From the NCBI GenBank assembly GCA_905250075.1, contig CAJNOP010000105.1, positions 468,118 through 532,117 on the forward strand: DNA of 64,000 nt, in the 5' to 3' direction. The DNA comes from Rotaria sp. Silwood1 (taxonomy: Eukaryota; Rotifera; Eurotatoria; Philodinida; Philodinidae). Made by a program: the position numbers and the translations under genes. Position 1 is the first letter of the stretch. Each line of letters starts with the position of its first letter. Positions 14,971 to 25,886 of the stretch are shown here, piece after piece. The notes below the pieces were generated by a model. The model saw only the letters and a program-made list of their open reading frames with translations. It did not search any database and was not told where the DNA came from.

Positions 14971-15027
14971 TGATGTGGGTGTGAGTATTAGAAAAGACTC
15001 CCACCCACCCACACACATTCACACTCT
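14971..15027. repeat. Telomere-like hairpin 2
   Basis: A short GATGTGGGTGTGAG arm is followed after about 12 bases by a CCCACCCACCCACACAC arm. The order is G-rich then C-rich on the plus strand, as in all other copies of this window. Confidence 0.65.
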
Positions 15028-15183
15028 ACCCTACATACTTCAACATTCCTTTTAGATTCTTTATCAAAAAAGCGACACACTGTTTCAGTAGCGCTCATAA
15101 AAGTCATGTTGTTTAAAGCGGGTTTTGGTATGAAGACAACTTTGTCCATGGTAGACGTCAGAAACGATTCGTATAAATAATGG

Positions 15184-15246
15184 CGTGTGGATGTGGGTGT
15201 GAGTGTTGATTCATGCAAGCTCTGTACACCCACACCCACACCCACA
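15184..15246. repeat. Telomere-like hairpin 3
   Basis: The G-rich arm GTGTGGATGTGGGTGTGAG and the C-rich arm of CACCCA units flank a 20-base spacer (15205-15224). This spacer is identical to that of the hairpin at 24051, so these two are copies of one family and not independent telomere-like additions. Confidence 0.75.
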
Positions 15247-17233
15247 AATACAAGAAATATTCAATTAGACATCACGATGTGCTTGTCTTTCAGCATTAAT
15301 AAGAAGCTATCAATATGTGAATACAGAAGTAATGCACAAGAAACAGAAGAAACAACTTAAGAATAAATAAACAATATTTTTCCTTCCATGAAAAACAAAA
15401 GTATTTGAAGACTATTTAAAATCACAATAATCAACTTGTACCTGATATATTCGATGTGTTACTTTTACATGATGAAAATCCATTTTTTTAGTAAAGTTTA
15501 TTACATGAATTTGGTCTGAATCTGTGCCATACTCTTAACAATCTTATTTAAAGATTTTAATTTGCACCTAATAATCGCTCTAAAAGTATGAAATACTTTT
15601 TTGATGATTTCCATTCGGCGACTAGGACACCCTACACATTTCTCAAGCAAAATTGTGATGATCTTACTAGAGTCAAGTTCTAAGTAGCATCGGTGGGACC
15701 GATCTCAATCAAGAAGAAATGATCAGACCTACACATATTCTACGGAGCGATCAGCTTCAGTTAATTATTCTATTGCAAACTACTAAGACTCGAAGCATTG
15801 ATAAAAATCATTCATTTCTTCATGATTAAGTAAAGATAGTGAAAATAAAGAATATTTTAATCCATATTAAAAGTTCATCATATCACTGTTATGCACTTGT
15901 TGATATTCTAATTATTTATTCCAATCATTTATATAACGTTCTTATGATGGAACGATTTACTCGTTTCTGTTTCATTCAAAGAATGAATCAATACATGCAA
16001 CATGAACACGGCATTAAAAGAAGAGAAGAGATTCTTAATATATGTACACATGTGGTCAAAGTTCACTTTTCATCAAATGTCCATAAAACTTCATCGATCG
16101 GTCAAAAAAATATTAAAATCAATTCAAATCTAGCTTTTAACCTGAAAACTCAGATTTTAATCAATTTTTATTCAACCGATTATTGATTTTATTTTGATTC
16201 TTCGTCAAGATTTTTTACATGGGTTATACATCTCGCAATTGTTAACAATCAGGAATTTTTCTTACGCAAACGCCTTGGAAGTTTGATTTAGTTAATCAAT
16301 CAACCCACACCCCATCTTGATAGACTTCATTTAGTAAATAATACCAATAAACTTAGACGAAAGAAAAACTTTTTTTTTCTGATGTCCTTTGATCCTTTTT
16401 TTTCAATAAAATAACAAGATGAACTGGACGAATAATTCTTCGATTAAATGAATTTCGAATCTTTAGCTTCTTTCAAAGAAAAACAATTGATTCCTATCGT
16501 GCCTGATTAAAGACTTGAAAATTAATTTATCTAACTAGTCCTTATGTTTCATACAAGGTTAAATATGTTATTCCTATTTATTTGTTGCAAGTGTAATTGT
16601 TGGAACTTTATTTCTTAAAGAAAGTCAATAATGTGAAATAGAGTTGCAAGGTTCATCGAGTAATGTTGTTTGTGTTGTGTGCGGCAACAAGTGCATTTAG
16701 TTACCAATGAAACATTTCAACTTACACAAAGAAAAATAAAAGAGCGTAATTTTTTTCGTTCGGAGTAACAAACAGAGTCACTAAGGACACTTACAGTTCA
16801 ATGAGGAGACATTATGCAGAGGGTATATAATGTGTGACAATTTCTTTTGGGCAACGAGAAAAGAAGCTATAGAGTAAAGCTTAGATTTGCATTATACAAA
16901 CACTTGAAAGCAAGTACAAACGTTAAAGTTGAATACCATTAAATCGATCTGTTATTCAACTTAACTCAAGAAAAACTTTTTTGATTCCATTTTTGACTCA
17001 ATGTAAGTAGAAAAATTCTATATTACTTTTTAACTTCTGTTCGAATCTGTCATGAGACATCGAAGAGAATTAACATGTTTATAATAAAATTTAAAAAACA
17101 GAGTGTCAACCGTTGTCTTTCGGAGATACTAAGAATTATAACACAAAAAGATACATATATCCATTGTAATATATATATACTATCTTATGTATGTGATTAA
17201 ATACGACTATTTTTCAAATTAAACAGCTACAAA
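15247..17233. other. Stretch without a recognised gene
   Basis: AT-rich. The longest open frame (15839-16186, plus, 115 codons, opened by GTG) has no signal peptide, domain or splice sites that I can recognise and is probably spurious. Confidence 0.45.
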
Positions 17234-17255
17234 CATAAAACCAAGGGGGAAAAAG

Positions 17256-17465
17256 CGGATCCTGGATCCTCGGATCCTGGTGGATCCTGTGGATCCTACT
17301 GGATCCTATTGGATCCTGGTGGATCCTAATGGATCCTCGTGGATCCTAGTGGATCCTATTGGATCCTTGTGGATCCTGGTGGATCCTGGTGGATCCTATT
17401 GGATCCTGGTGGATCCTGATGGATCCTAATGGATCCTAGTGGATCCTAGTGGATCCTGACGGAAC
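17256..17465 (+). repeat. Left subterminal GGATCCTNNT tandem array
   Basis: About 20 consecutive copies of a 10-bp unit with an invariant GGATCCT core and a variable two-base part. The array begins inside the terminal inverted repeat. By analogy with other hAT elements, clustered subterminal motifs could be transposase-binding sites. That role is inferred. Confidence 0.9.
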
Positions 17466-19559
17466 CTGATGAATTGTAGAATAAATTATTTCAAGCGTAC
17501 AGAAACGAGGATGGAAAAGTTGATCTTAATGGATATGAGAATTCTTTAAGGTCCAAATAAATTAAGTGAGAAAAGGGAATAGTGACTTCAGAATTTGTAA
17601 CTAAGTAACGAGAAAAAAAGATCCAGGATACCGAGATGATTATGTCTTGGTAAATTTTGGCATATCATCATGAATTCTGCGTATTTTTTGGATCCATCAA
17701 GATTTACGCTTCCTCAATCGGTTTGATATTATTGTAATACATGATGATTTCTATTGCATTCTAGTTATCTCTGATAAATTGTAATGGATTGTGTTGAATT
17801 ATAGCCAATGGCGGTAATCTGTGACCGCTTTTGGTATACTTCTAGAAATATATTTTAAAATTTCTTAGGACTCTAGAATCCGCTTTTCTCCGTCAAACTA
17901 AGGATGTCAGAACTTAGAGCAACCCTCTACTTTAGTGTTAATCCTGTTTTTCCTTGAGAAACTGTGAAAAAACATTGTGGGCTCCTGAATCTGAAGATTC
18001 ATGTCATATTTTATTCAGGATTCCGTTTCCAATTTTAATAATACTGGTTTGCAGGATATTTCATTGTGAAAAAAATATTCTTCTGAGGATCTTTTCAAGT
18101 TCCTACTCAGATTTCTTTATTATTTTAATATGATGGACCGTACTAGGATTCACTATTGATCTTACTCAAAACCTTGATAGGGATTACAGAAAGAATATCG
18201 CTTAGATTCTATTATAGTTTTAACAGAATTCGTTTGGGATCTCTGCGTCATGGTCCTCTCCTGGCTTACAGTTAAATAAGGCAAAGATCCTACAAGGAAT
18301 TAATAGAAGAGCAATGAAAATCCTCAGGTAGTGGATTCTTCTAAGATTCAATCACGATTCTATCTAATTTTCTTAAGCATTCTTCTTACGAATATCTTTT
18401 CTGAACATTTCCAGGGTTGTCTTAGGGTCTCTTCAAGGACAAGCATTTCGGATCCTTCCTAGAGAAGGTCAAGGATGGCCAGGATCTTTCTGAAAGCATA
18501 TCAAGGTTAGACGAAGATCTTTACCATTTTCATTTAGAGTCTACTAAAGCTTGATCTTGAGGATTGTAACAAGATCTATGGCTGATCTGGTTCAGGATTT
18601 TGAATAAAATTATGAAATGTTTCCACCAAAATCCTTAACAGTTCCTATTTAAGATTCTTCGAATATTTTTGAATCTTTGAATCTCAAAAACTCAAATTGT
18701 GCTTGTTAAATAAACTTTTAACAGCAACTATACTAAAATGACAATGAAGAATTTGCAATGTGTTTTGTTCCGGTTCTGACAGGAATGTAGAAGATCAAGA
18801 AGGTACCTGAATTTCATTCTAATATTCCTTTGTTTCTATGTGTCAGTGAATGGAAGAATTCTGACAGAATTTTTGAAGATTTCTTGTCAAAGATTTTTAA
18901 TATTTATCTTCAATATTGCATGACATTTACAGCATGGAACTCAGTTATTTTTTGAATTTTATTTTCATATAAAACTTGCAAACTCATTAAAATGAAGATT
19001 TTAATATCAGTTTAACTATTGCACTAACTTTTTCTTAAAACAGCTTTTAGTAAAGAACGAGTACTTCAATAAAACTTGTACTGGATTTTATTTATTCGTG
19101 TTAATCAGAAAAATACCTTTTTATTCAAATTGAAATCAACCAGTCATAGTAGAATTTTATGATAAGTAATCAATAGATTAAGTTTATATTGAATTTTTGT
19201 TCAAATAACTTATGTTTGCATAAAGTTCAAATACAAGTTAATAGTTCAGAGGGAATTCGAGATACAGAAGGTTTGAGTTAAATTAAATAGCATGGTACAG
19301 TCTACTGCGGTGAACTAATCAGTTTTTTAACTGAACATATAGAAATCAATAATGTGCGTTCATTTCTCTTTTCTGCTTAGAGAATCCTGCAAAAATTTTG
19401 ACAATACAATGGATATCATCCTTACAGAATCGAAGTGGAGTTCTGCGAGGTGCAATCAGAAAATATTTTCCAATTAGAAGCCATTGAAATTCTGAGAAGA
19501 GCTTGACATAAAGTCAATACAAAATGACTCAGAATTTCTCTAAGATTTTGTTCTAATCA

Positions 19560-19860
19560 TAACAGAATCGTGTTTATTTCGTGCCTACACGTTTTTCTGA
19601 GGATTTGACCCTCTATTAACATATTTCTTGTTTTAATTGCATTGGTAAACTGCTCAGGATACTGATAGAATCCTGTTATGAGCCTTGTCGAGGTCTTGAA
19701 ATTCCGTGGCTACACGGCTTTCTCAAGATTTAGCAGCTTCTTCGACAATATATGATTGGGAAATAGCAATAAACTGTTACGATCTTGATTGAATCTCAAT
19801 TAAAATTCTGTCGGCATCTTAAAATTTTATGGGTACACACTTTTTTCCGTTTTTCGCATT
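19560..19860. repeat. Degenerate repeats of about 120 bp inside the hAT-like element
   Basis: The words GTGCCTACACGTTTTTC (near 19580), GTGGCTACACGGCTTTCTC (near 19705) and GGGTACACACTTTTTTC (near 19830) recur at a spacing of roughly 122-125 bases, with similar flanks. This suggests an old, eroded tandem array filling part of the element interior. Confidence 0.45.
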
Positions 19861-20437
19861 TTTCCCGGAAAAAATGGCGAACCTGTGCAGCGCCGTTGCT
19901 GCCTATGTCAGAAATCTAGCTCAAAAAGACTTGAGCTTTTCTCTAGCAAAAATTCAACACTATCTAGTACAATCTTTTGAAATCCAGAAGAATTCAGCAG
20001 AAATTAACAAGCATCATAATAATCTGAAACCAATCAGGAACACCTAAATCTTGATGGATCTTATTCTATCCTGTAAACCGCAGAACTCATTCAGATACTC
20101 AAAAATTCATCGGGGCTCACCAGGCTCTCAATCTCTGAAATTTCTTTTTTCTTTGTTTTCAAAAATTCTAGGGCCAATTCTTCGTCTGTTTACTTTGTTT
20201 CCATGTATTCTAATAGCTTCGGAAGGAGTCCAATAGATCGTGGGATGTCTCAAGGTCCGTTTTTCCTTTGTAAAGTAGACTAGTCATAGTTGTATAAATA
20301 GCACATGGTGCTCCCATTGATTCATCCAGAACATATTTTGAATTATGCATCCTTATTTTATGAATCTGGTTGATTTCCTTGCTTTTGTGGCTATTCAGAA
20401 CATTAATCTATCTTCATAAATGATAATGAGTTCTAAT

Positions 20438-20606
20438 GGATCCTGATGGATCCTGATGGATCCTAATGGATCCTAATGGATCCTACTGGATCCTGATGGA
20501 TCCTGATGGATCCTAGTGGATCCTGGTGGATCCTAGTGGATCCTGGTGGGTCCTATGGATCCTGGCGGATCCTAATGGATCCCAGGATCCACCAGGATCC
20601 GCTTTT
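20438..20606 (+). repeat. Right subterminal GGATCCTNNT tandem array
   Basis: About 16 copies of the same 10-bp unit as the left array. They run in the same orientation until the last two units, which are inverted (CCAGGATCCACCAGGATCC) and merge into the right terminal repeat. A plus-strand frame through this array is rich in Asp-Pro and Trp and is only a reading of the repeat. Confidence 0.9.
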
Positions 20607-20788
20607 TCCCCCTTGCATAAAACGTTCATCGGTTTTAGAAAGCGATTTAAGAACCTATAGTATAGACAGATATCTAAAGGAAAGCAATTTATTCGTCACC
20701 CTTTTGATTAAATTCATAGTATAGTTCACAATAAATTTCTTATATTTTATTAAAACATCTGAAATATTCAAATAATTAGATTAGAAAA

Positions 20789-21529
20789 ATGTCTCGGGAT
20801 CTTGCCGATACAACCAGTCGAATAACATATGAACGTTTTCTTGAATTTGAACATTTAATGAGAGGATATCCTGCATCAAGACATCAATCTTATAATGCAT
20901 CACCGATTGGTTTCTGTGCTTTTGCTTTAACATTATTTGTTTATTCGATGTACATGGCCGGTGCAACTGTTCCTATCTCAACTTCACCTCATATTGCAAT
21001 GGGTCTTGCACTTTTCTATGGTGGTTTGATTCAATTTCTTGCTGGGTTATTTGAATTGCGCTTAGGAAAAAATTTTCATGCACTTATGTTTTGTTCTTAT
21101 GCTGGTTATTGGTTTGGACTTGGTGCGCTGTATACTAGTACATTTAACTTTCTTAACGGCGTCACAGATACAAGTGTACAGTATAAAGCATTAGGTGTTT
21201 TCTATCTTGGGTGGACAATATTTACATTAGTTATGCTAATTGCATGCATTCGAACAAATATAGCTTTAATCTTATTTTTCTTTTGTTTAATGGTAACCTA
21301 TACATTATTTACAGCAAGCTACTTTCTTTTATGGGACCAAAATTTATCACGTGCAGGAGGAGCTGTTGGAATATTTACAGCAGCACTTGCTTGGTATGCA
21401 GGATTTGCAAGTTTAATGATTAAAGGTGACAATGCATATTTCAATTTACCGGTGTTCGCTTTATCACCACAATCTCGAGTAGTTGTGAACGGAGAATCGG
21501 CGGCTGAACTTCATGCACAAAAAATATAA
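20789..21529 (+). CDS. GPR1/FUN34/YaaH-type membrane transporter
   Basis: A 246-residue, intronless protein with about six hydrophobic segments. It carries the family features: a modified N-P-A-P-L-G-like motif (NASPIGF, residues 36-42) before the first membrane helix, and MGLALFYGGLIQFLAG followed by SYAGYWFGLGAL. Family members (yeast Ato proteins, bacterial SatP) move acetate, succinate or ammonium across membranes. The substrate here is not known. The frame is intact and starts at an ATG shortly after an AT-rich leader, 173 bases from the end of the hAT-like element. Spliced genes surround it, and the family is rare in animals and common in fungi, protists and bacteria, so horizontal acquisition is a fair inference. 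Confidence 0.9.
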   Translation: MSRDLADTTSRITYERFLEFEHLMRGYPASRHQSYNASPIGFCAFALTLFVYSMYMAGATVPISTSPHIAMGLALFYGGLIQFLAGLFELRLGKNFHALMFCSYAGYWFGLGALYTSTFNFLNGVTDTSVQYKALGVFYLGWTIFTLVMLIACIRTNIALILFFFCLMVTYTLFTASYFLLWDQNLSRAGGAVGIFTAALAWYAGFASLMIKGDNAYFNLPVFALSPQSRVVVNGESAAELHAQKI

Positions 21530-22391
21530 ACAAAAAAAAAACCTCAAATATAAGACTGATTTTTTTCTCAGATCACAATTTTTTAAACTCGCAATTTTAT
21601 TTCCCTGGTGTATAATATTCTAATAAAATAATCTTGCTCATCTTATTACAATCACCGACTATAGTCCTTTCTAACTTTTTAATCGCTTTATTTTATGTCT
21701 TTGCTATTATGAAGTTTTTCTAGCTCTAAGTAACAATATAACGTGAGATGGACGTAGTAGGATATGGATGTTGTTGATACAACAATTGTCAAACGATTGA
21801 GATTGTCGAAGAAAACCATTGTATATAAATAAACATTTTTAGCATTCATATCAAACAGTCTTTGGATGGTAAATTTATCATTGTTATGCAAACAATTCAC
21901 ATTTAGACAATCACCAGCAAGAAGTTTACATTCCATAGATGTTATTTCGAGAATAAGTTTTTTAACCTAGTAGTACCAAGCCTTTTTAGCATATTACTGG
22001 TAGAATACAGTTCTGAAAAGTGATTATTTTATTTTTGCATCAATGTTTTAGCCTAAATATGCTACTTTTATATTCGATTTGATAAAGAAATTATTAAAAT
22101 AATGACCTTTTTTTATTTGGAACAATTAACACTTTCGGGGCGATGGAATCCAGCGGTGGGATCTACTATAGAGTGGTCCAAAAGCTCGTTTATCGTGTAA
22201 AAATTGAATATCTGTGCCATTCTTTGACAAAAGGAGCGAATACTTTTATTGGTGATAGATGAGGGTTCATCGCTTATAATAATAAGACAAGCGTCGATAA
22301 AAGTTGTGTTGAAGTACTATATATACTACGAATGAAGAAATGTAACCTTTCACGAATTATGAGAAACAATATTTATATCACTGAGAATGGG
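21530..22391. other. Transporter 3' flank, no gene recognised
   Basis: AT-rich. At 21963 the sequence TTAACCTAGTAGTACCA resembles the piggyBac-like terminus found at 22392, so an older, single-ended relative may lie here. No coding region is supported. Confidence 0.4.
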
Positions 22392-22395
22392 TTAA

Positions 22396-23118
22396 CCCTA
22401 GTACTACCAGCTGGGGTCATTTTTGACCCCAACTCAAAAATTGAAAAATGTACTAGAAATATTTTGTTTTTTCCCGATTTTTAGAAGCAACTAGCATCCA
22501 CTATGAATAGATATATGTTGTTGGATCTAAAAAGAAATACGTTGGTTTCCATATCATTACAAGTCGTTGATACAAGAACATGCCTTCACTATATAACAAC
22601 ACAAATGTATAACTAGAAAGGAGAAAAAGTAAAACTTGCAATACATAATTCAATGGCTCATTCACTAATCTAAGTGGATATATATTTTCAACCCATTAAA
22701 GCCATATCTTTGAGTTGTTTCGAGCTATCCAATCACCATCATAGATGATTTATCATTGTACAGGCTGGCGCATAAGTTATCCAGCACTCTTTTACTGCGA
22801 ATAACTTTTGATAGAAACAAAATATCGATCTGCAGTTTTCACCATTCTAAAGAGTGATGTTCGGACCATCGATTCATATAGTATTCACTAAGACGAAAGA
22901 TGCTTTTTCATGAGAGGGTGTGGGTGTGGATGGGGTGTGGGTGTGATTGTGGGGTGTGGATGTGGGTGTGGGGATGAGGTGTGGATGTGGGGTGTCAGTG
23001 TGTGTGTGGGTTAAGAAAGGACATACACTCACACCCAGCCATATCCAAAAGTAAAAAAAATCACTTTATCTAAACATATGTTGTCAGTATGGTGCTTAAA
23101 AAGGCCAGTAGTACTAGG
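22396..23118. mobile_element. piggyBac-like MITE
   Basis: TTAA at both edges (22392-22395 and 23119-23122), with inverted ends CCCTAGTACTACCAG on the left and CCCTAGTACTACTGG on the right read in reverse, fits the piggyBac superfamily. The interior of about 720 bp has no transposase. It carries the telomere-like hairpin 4 near its right end. The right TTAA lies within the coding frame of an arrestin-domain gene, so the insertion interrupts that gene. Confidence 0.8.
22915..23040. repeat. Telomere-like hairpin 4 (longest G-rich tract)
   Basis: Nearly 100 bases of GTGTGG/GGATGTGG units (22915-23011) precede a short CACTCACACCCA arm. It is inside the piggyBac-like element, so it may have moved with it. 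Confidence 0.75.
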
Positions 23119-23628
23119 GTTAACAACAATAGGAAACGTTTCTTCAATGTTCGGCTTGTACCATTCGGGTCGAACAAATCGGATGCGAATAAAGTAGCGA
23201 ATATATGGGTCTGTGACATGGGTCCTTTCGATCGAGGGTGATAACAGATCGTTGAGATGGAAACGGAACGGCCAAATGTGATTGCCGGAGGTAAGGAGAA
23301 ATTCGTCCTGGTGATCGACTGCATGCAGAATGAGTCTGTCCTGAAAGATTGTCACTGGACGCATCTCTGCTTTTACAGTGGCGTAGACAACTGTACCGAC
23401 TAGTTCAGCCTCAATACTCTTCAATCTCATATTCGGATAATCAGTATTGACTAATTCGATCTTGCCTGAAATGTATTCACCAGGCCAGTACTGGGCTTTA
23501 TTTCTCCCGGCAAGTCGACATTTGATATTCCACGCCAATCCACCGCTACTTGAGACTATTATTATCAATGTAAGAAACCAATATCGATAGATACCACTCT
23601 GGACTAAATGGACCAGATGGCGATACAA
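23119..23628 (-). pseudogene. Arrestin-domain gene, interrupted
   Basis: The minus-strand frame encodes an arrestin N-terminal domain: IKCRLAGRNKAQYWPGEYISG, then KIELVN and LKSIEAELVG, and later TFPIVV. Such ARRDC/alpha-arrestin proteins act as adaptors for membrane-protein trafficking and ubiquitination. The frame is cut after TFPIVV by the TTAA of the piggyBac-like insertion, and neither the C-terminal arrestin domain nor PPxY motifs are found beyond it. The first about 25 codons may belong to another exon, since GT...AG sites about 40 bases apart lie near 23560-23600. It is annotated as broken. A nearby intact allele is possible but not in this window. Confidence 0.75.
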
Positions 23629-24050
23629 ATAAGGAATTCAATACTGACTCTTCCTTGCTCCTCCCTACCATACACTACACAAGTTGTAAAATGGCGAGTT
23701 TATTGTTTTGACAGTCAAAATATTAATAAAAAAAAGGAGAATAATTGAAAATGTTGATAGTCGAAATGTCGACAAACAAAGAGACGATAAGCGTAAATGT
23801 CGACAACATTAAAATGTGAAAAAAAAATAATTGTTAGCGAATTTACATTTTGATACAATTGTGCTTAAGTCGATTTACTTCGCAGATGAATACACTGTTC
23901 CAACGTGTGACAATACAATGGAACAGATTGAAAAACTGAAGACAAGAAAAATGTCTTCAGCTGCTCGCATACAATAAATCGATATTTCAACCCAGAAATC
24001 GTAGGTTAACATCTTCGTGTGCATGCTTTCAGCATCTATTGTTTAAAGAT
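23629..24050. other. Intergenic, no gene recognised
   Basis: About 420 bases of AT-rich sequence between the arrestin fragment and hairpin 5. It could contain the promoter of the broken arrestin gene, but nothing specific is seen. Confidence 0.4.
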
Positions 24051-24140
24051 GAGGGTGTGGGTGTGGGTGTGAGCGTTGATTCATGCAAGCTCTGCACACT
24101 CACACCCACACCCCATCCACACCCGTCCACACACCCACAG
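24051..24140. repeat. Telomere-like hairpin 5
   Basis: The G-rich arm (24051-24073) and the longer C-rich arm (24096-24140) flank the 20-base spacer shared with hairpin 3. It borders the 3' edge of the LINE endonuclease fragment. Confidence 0.8.
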
Positions 24141-25408
24141 TGATTTCATCTACTAAAGTCTATGTTGTTCTTAGTTGGTTTGACGCTGCTGCTTGTTTTA
24201 ATTGTTCGAGTTTGTCTTCCGGAAAATTGATTCTGCCATTGTCGTAAGATTTGTCAAGCTATTCGTTGAGTTTGGGCCAATGATTTTCGCTTTCTGCATT
24301 TGGATTTTGCTTGTATACGGCTTTAGTTTTGTTTTTTTGGTTTAGGATATTAATGGTATCAGTTGAGACCCAACTTTTTCTATTTTTTCGTGTCGATTTT
24401 CCAACCAGATCTATTGTTGTATCTTCTATGCTTCTTACAAAGTTGTCGTATTTTGTTTGGATGTCGTTGTCAGAATTGTTATTGAGAAGAATTTCATAAC
24501 GATTTTTTACTTTTATATTAAATTGAGATTGTAAGTTGGAATTGTCTTTGAGTTTGGTCCGATCGAACCTGATACGTTTGCATTTGTTATCTTTGGGTAC
24601 TCGGAGACTGATCGATAGCTTTGCGCTCACAATACGATGGTCAGAGTTCAATTTGACTGAGTTGTATGCACGAACGTTTCGAATTGAGTTTGACCATTTT
24701 CCATTGATGAGTATGTGATCAAGCTGAGCTTTAGATTTACCGTTTGGGTGTAACCAGGTCCATGATCTTGATTTTGGTTGTGGGAAGCGAGTTTGTGTTG
24801 AGCGCATGTTGCCGACTTCGCAGTAGTTCGATTGGTGTTGTCGTCAGTTATGTCGTGATATGTATATTTGCCAATTGCTCGTGGTTTTGTTGAGTGACTA
24901 TCGGATCCTATTCTTGCATGGAAGTCGCCGGCCAGAATTAGAACACTGTGTGGTAGAACATCGTAAGTGCATTTTTGTAAATCATCATAGAACGCGTCTT
25001 TTCTGCATCACTTTTATCTTCTGTAGGTGCATAAGCGACAATAATGGTTATTGTTGGATTGCTTTTAACGTGCACCATCATGATACGATTTGATATCTTC
25101 TCTGATGAGCTCAGTAGTGTAGATAGTCTAGGATTTATAAGCAGTCCAACGCCGCCTTGTCCATCTGGTGCTGTTGACGAGTATCCGAAGCGCCATGTCG
25201 TATCATTCAATGTTTCATAGTATGTGCTGACTTGTCCTTGTGTTTGCCAACGATGTTCTTGAATTGCTACCAAGTCGTTGTTGTTTTCGGCGCACTCATG
25301 TACTAGTTGATGTAATTTTTCAAATTGTGTGAGAGTGCGTACGTTGTACGTGAATATTGTGATGGCCTTGTGGAAAGTTTTTGAGGTTTTATTTTTGGTT
25401 CGAATCAC
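24141..25408 (-). pseudogene. Non-LTR retrotransposon endonuclease fragment
   Basis: Two minus-strand frames (24938-25408 and 24259-24807) form an APE-type endonuclease/phosphatase domain as in LINE elements. The first has FTYNVRTL, DLVAIQEHRW, GGVGLLIN and IIVAYAPTE. The second has SRSWTWLHPNGKSKAQLDHIL and NSDHRIVSAKL, the conserved QLDHI and SDHR endonuclease motifs. A break near 24810-24940 separates them. No reverse transcriptase follows: the frame loses coding signal near 24150, where the telomere-like hairpin begins. The motifs look most like RTE- or CR1-related elements, but the clade is uncertain. This copy is dead. Confidence 0.85.
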
Positions 25409-25650
25409 CGTTGCATCCCCTCAAAGACAGATACCTGCCTTATCATAAGCTTGGGTTCGGGTGAAATCCTTGCATGCTGACGATGAGACGAGAGACTGTT
25501 GCCCGAAATGGGTTCTTCGATTGTTGTTTTCGGAGTCGGTGGAAACATACCACAGGTGACTAGCTCTGAGGCATACTATGGGCTATTTAATTTCAGTCTG
25601 AATTTATCAAATAAAAATAATACTTGATTTCAAACTGAAACGTGAGTCTA

Positions 25651-25760
25651 GGAGTGAGGGGGGGAGTGACTGAGGGTGTGGGTGTTGGTCTGGGACCCAC
25701 ACACACACCCACACCCATGGTGCGGGTGTGGGCGCGCGAGTGAGGGTGAGGGTGTGCTTG
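25651..25760. repeat. Telomere-like hairpin 6 (G-C-G)
   Basis: A G-rich tract (25651-25694) is followed by CCCACACACACACCCACACCC (25695-25718), then by a second G-rich tract to 25760. A further CACCCACACCCTCC lies at 26069-26082. Confidence 0.65.
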
Positions 25761-25791
25761 TGGCTTTGTGTACTATAGGCTTTAGTCCCCT

Positions 25792-25886
25792 GCACAAGGG
25801 ACTAAGCGGGGACTAAGCTTTTTGTGGGGGGGACTAAGGGGGACTTTGCAGGACTAGGGGGGACTAAGGGTTTTTAGTGGGACTAC
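25792..25886 (+). repeat. GGGGACTAAG repeat array
   Basis: Six or more degenerate copies of GGGGGACTAAG on the plus strand, with runs of up to seven G. The spacing of the G runs would allow a G-quadruplex. There is no coding meaning. Confidence 0.7.

Larger units (their letters stand above)
17242..20615. mobile_element. 3.4-kb non-autonomous hAT-like transposon with GGATCC arrays
   Basis: The ends are perfect 24-bp inverted repeats (17242-17265 and 20592-20615) beginning CAAGGGGGAAAAAGCGG. They are flanked by the identical 8-bp sequence CATAAAAC at 17234-17241 and 20616-20623. An 8-bp duplication with a CAAGG-type terminus matches the hAT superfamily. Dense 10-bp GGATCCT repeats lie just inside each end. 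The 2.9-kb interior has no transposase: its open frames (for example 19829-20047 and 20051-20236) carry no known domain. Instead it holds degenerate repeats of about 120 bp. The perfect ends and intact duplication argue for a recent insertion mobilised by a transposase encoded elsewhere. Confidence 0.88.

Noticed and set aside
15839..16186. 115-codon open frame
   Set aside because: It opens with GTG, has no domain or signal, and lies in gene-poor AT-rich sequence.
19829..20236. Two small open frames as a possible transposase
   Set aside because: No conserved hAT residues or domain, and different frames; the element appears non-autonomous.
20506..20724. Open frame rich in Asp-Pro and Trp at the right end of the hAT-like element
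   Set aside because: It is only the GGATCC repeat array read as protein.
24311..25093. Plus-strand open frames opposite the LINE fragment
   Set aside because: They are shadows of the endonuclease frames on the minus strand.
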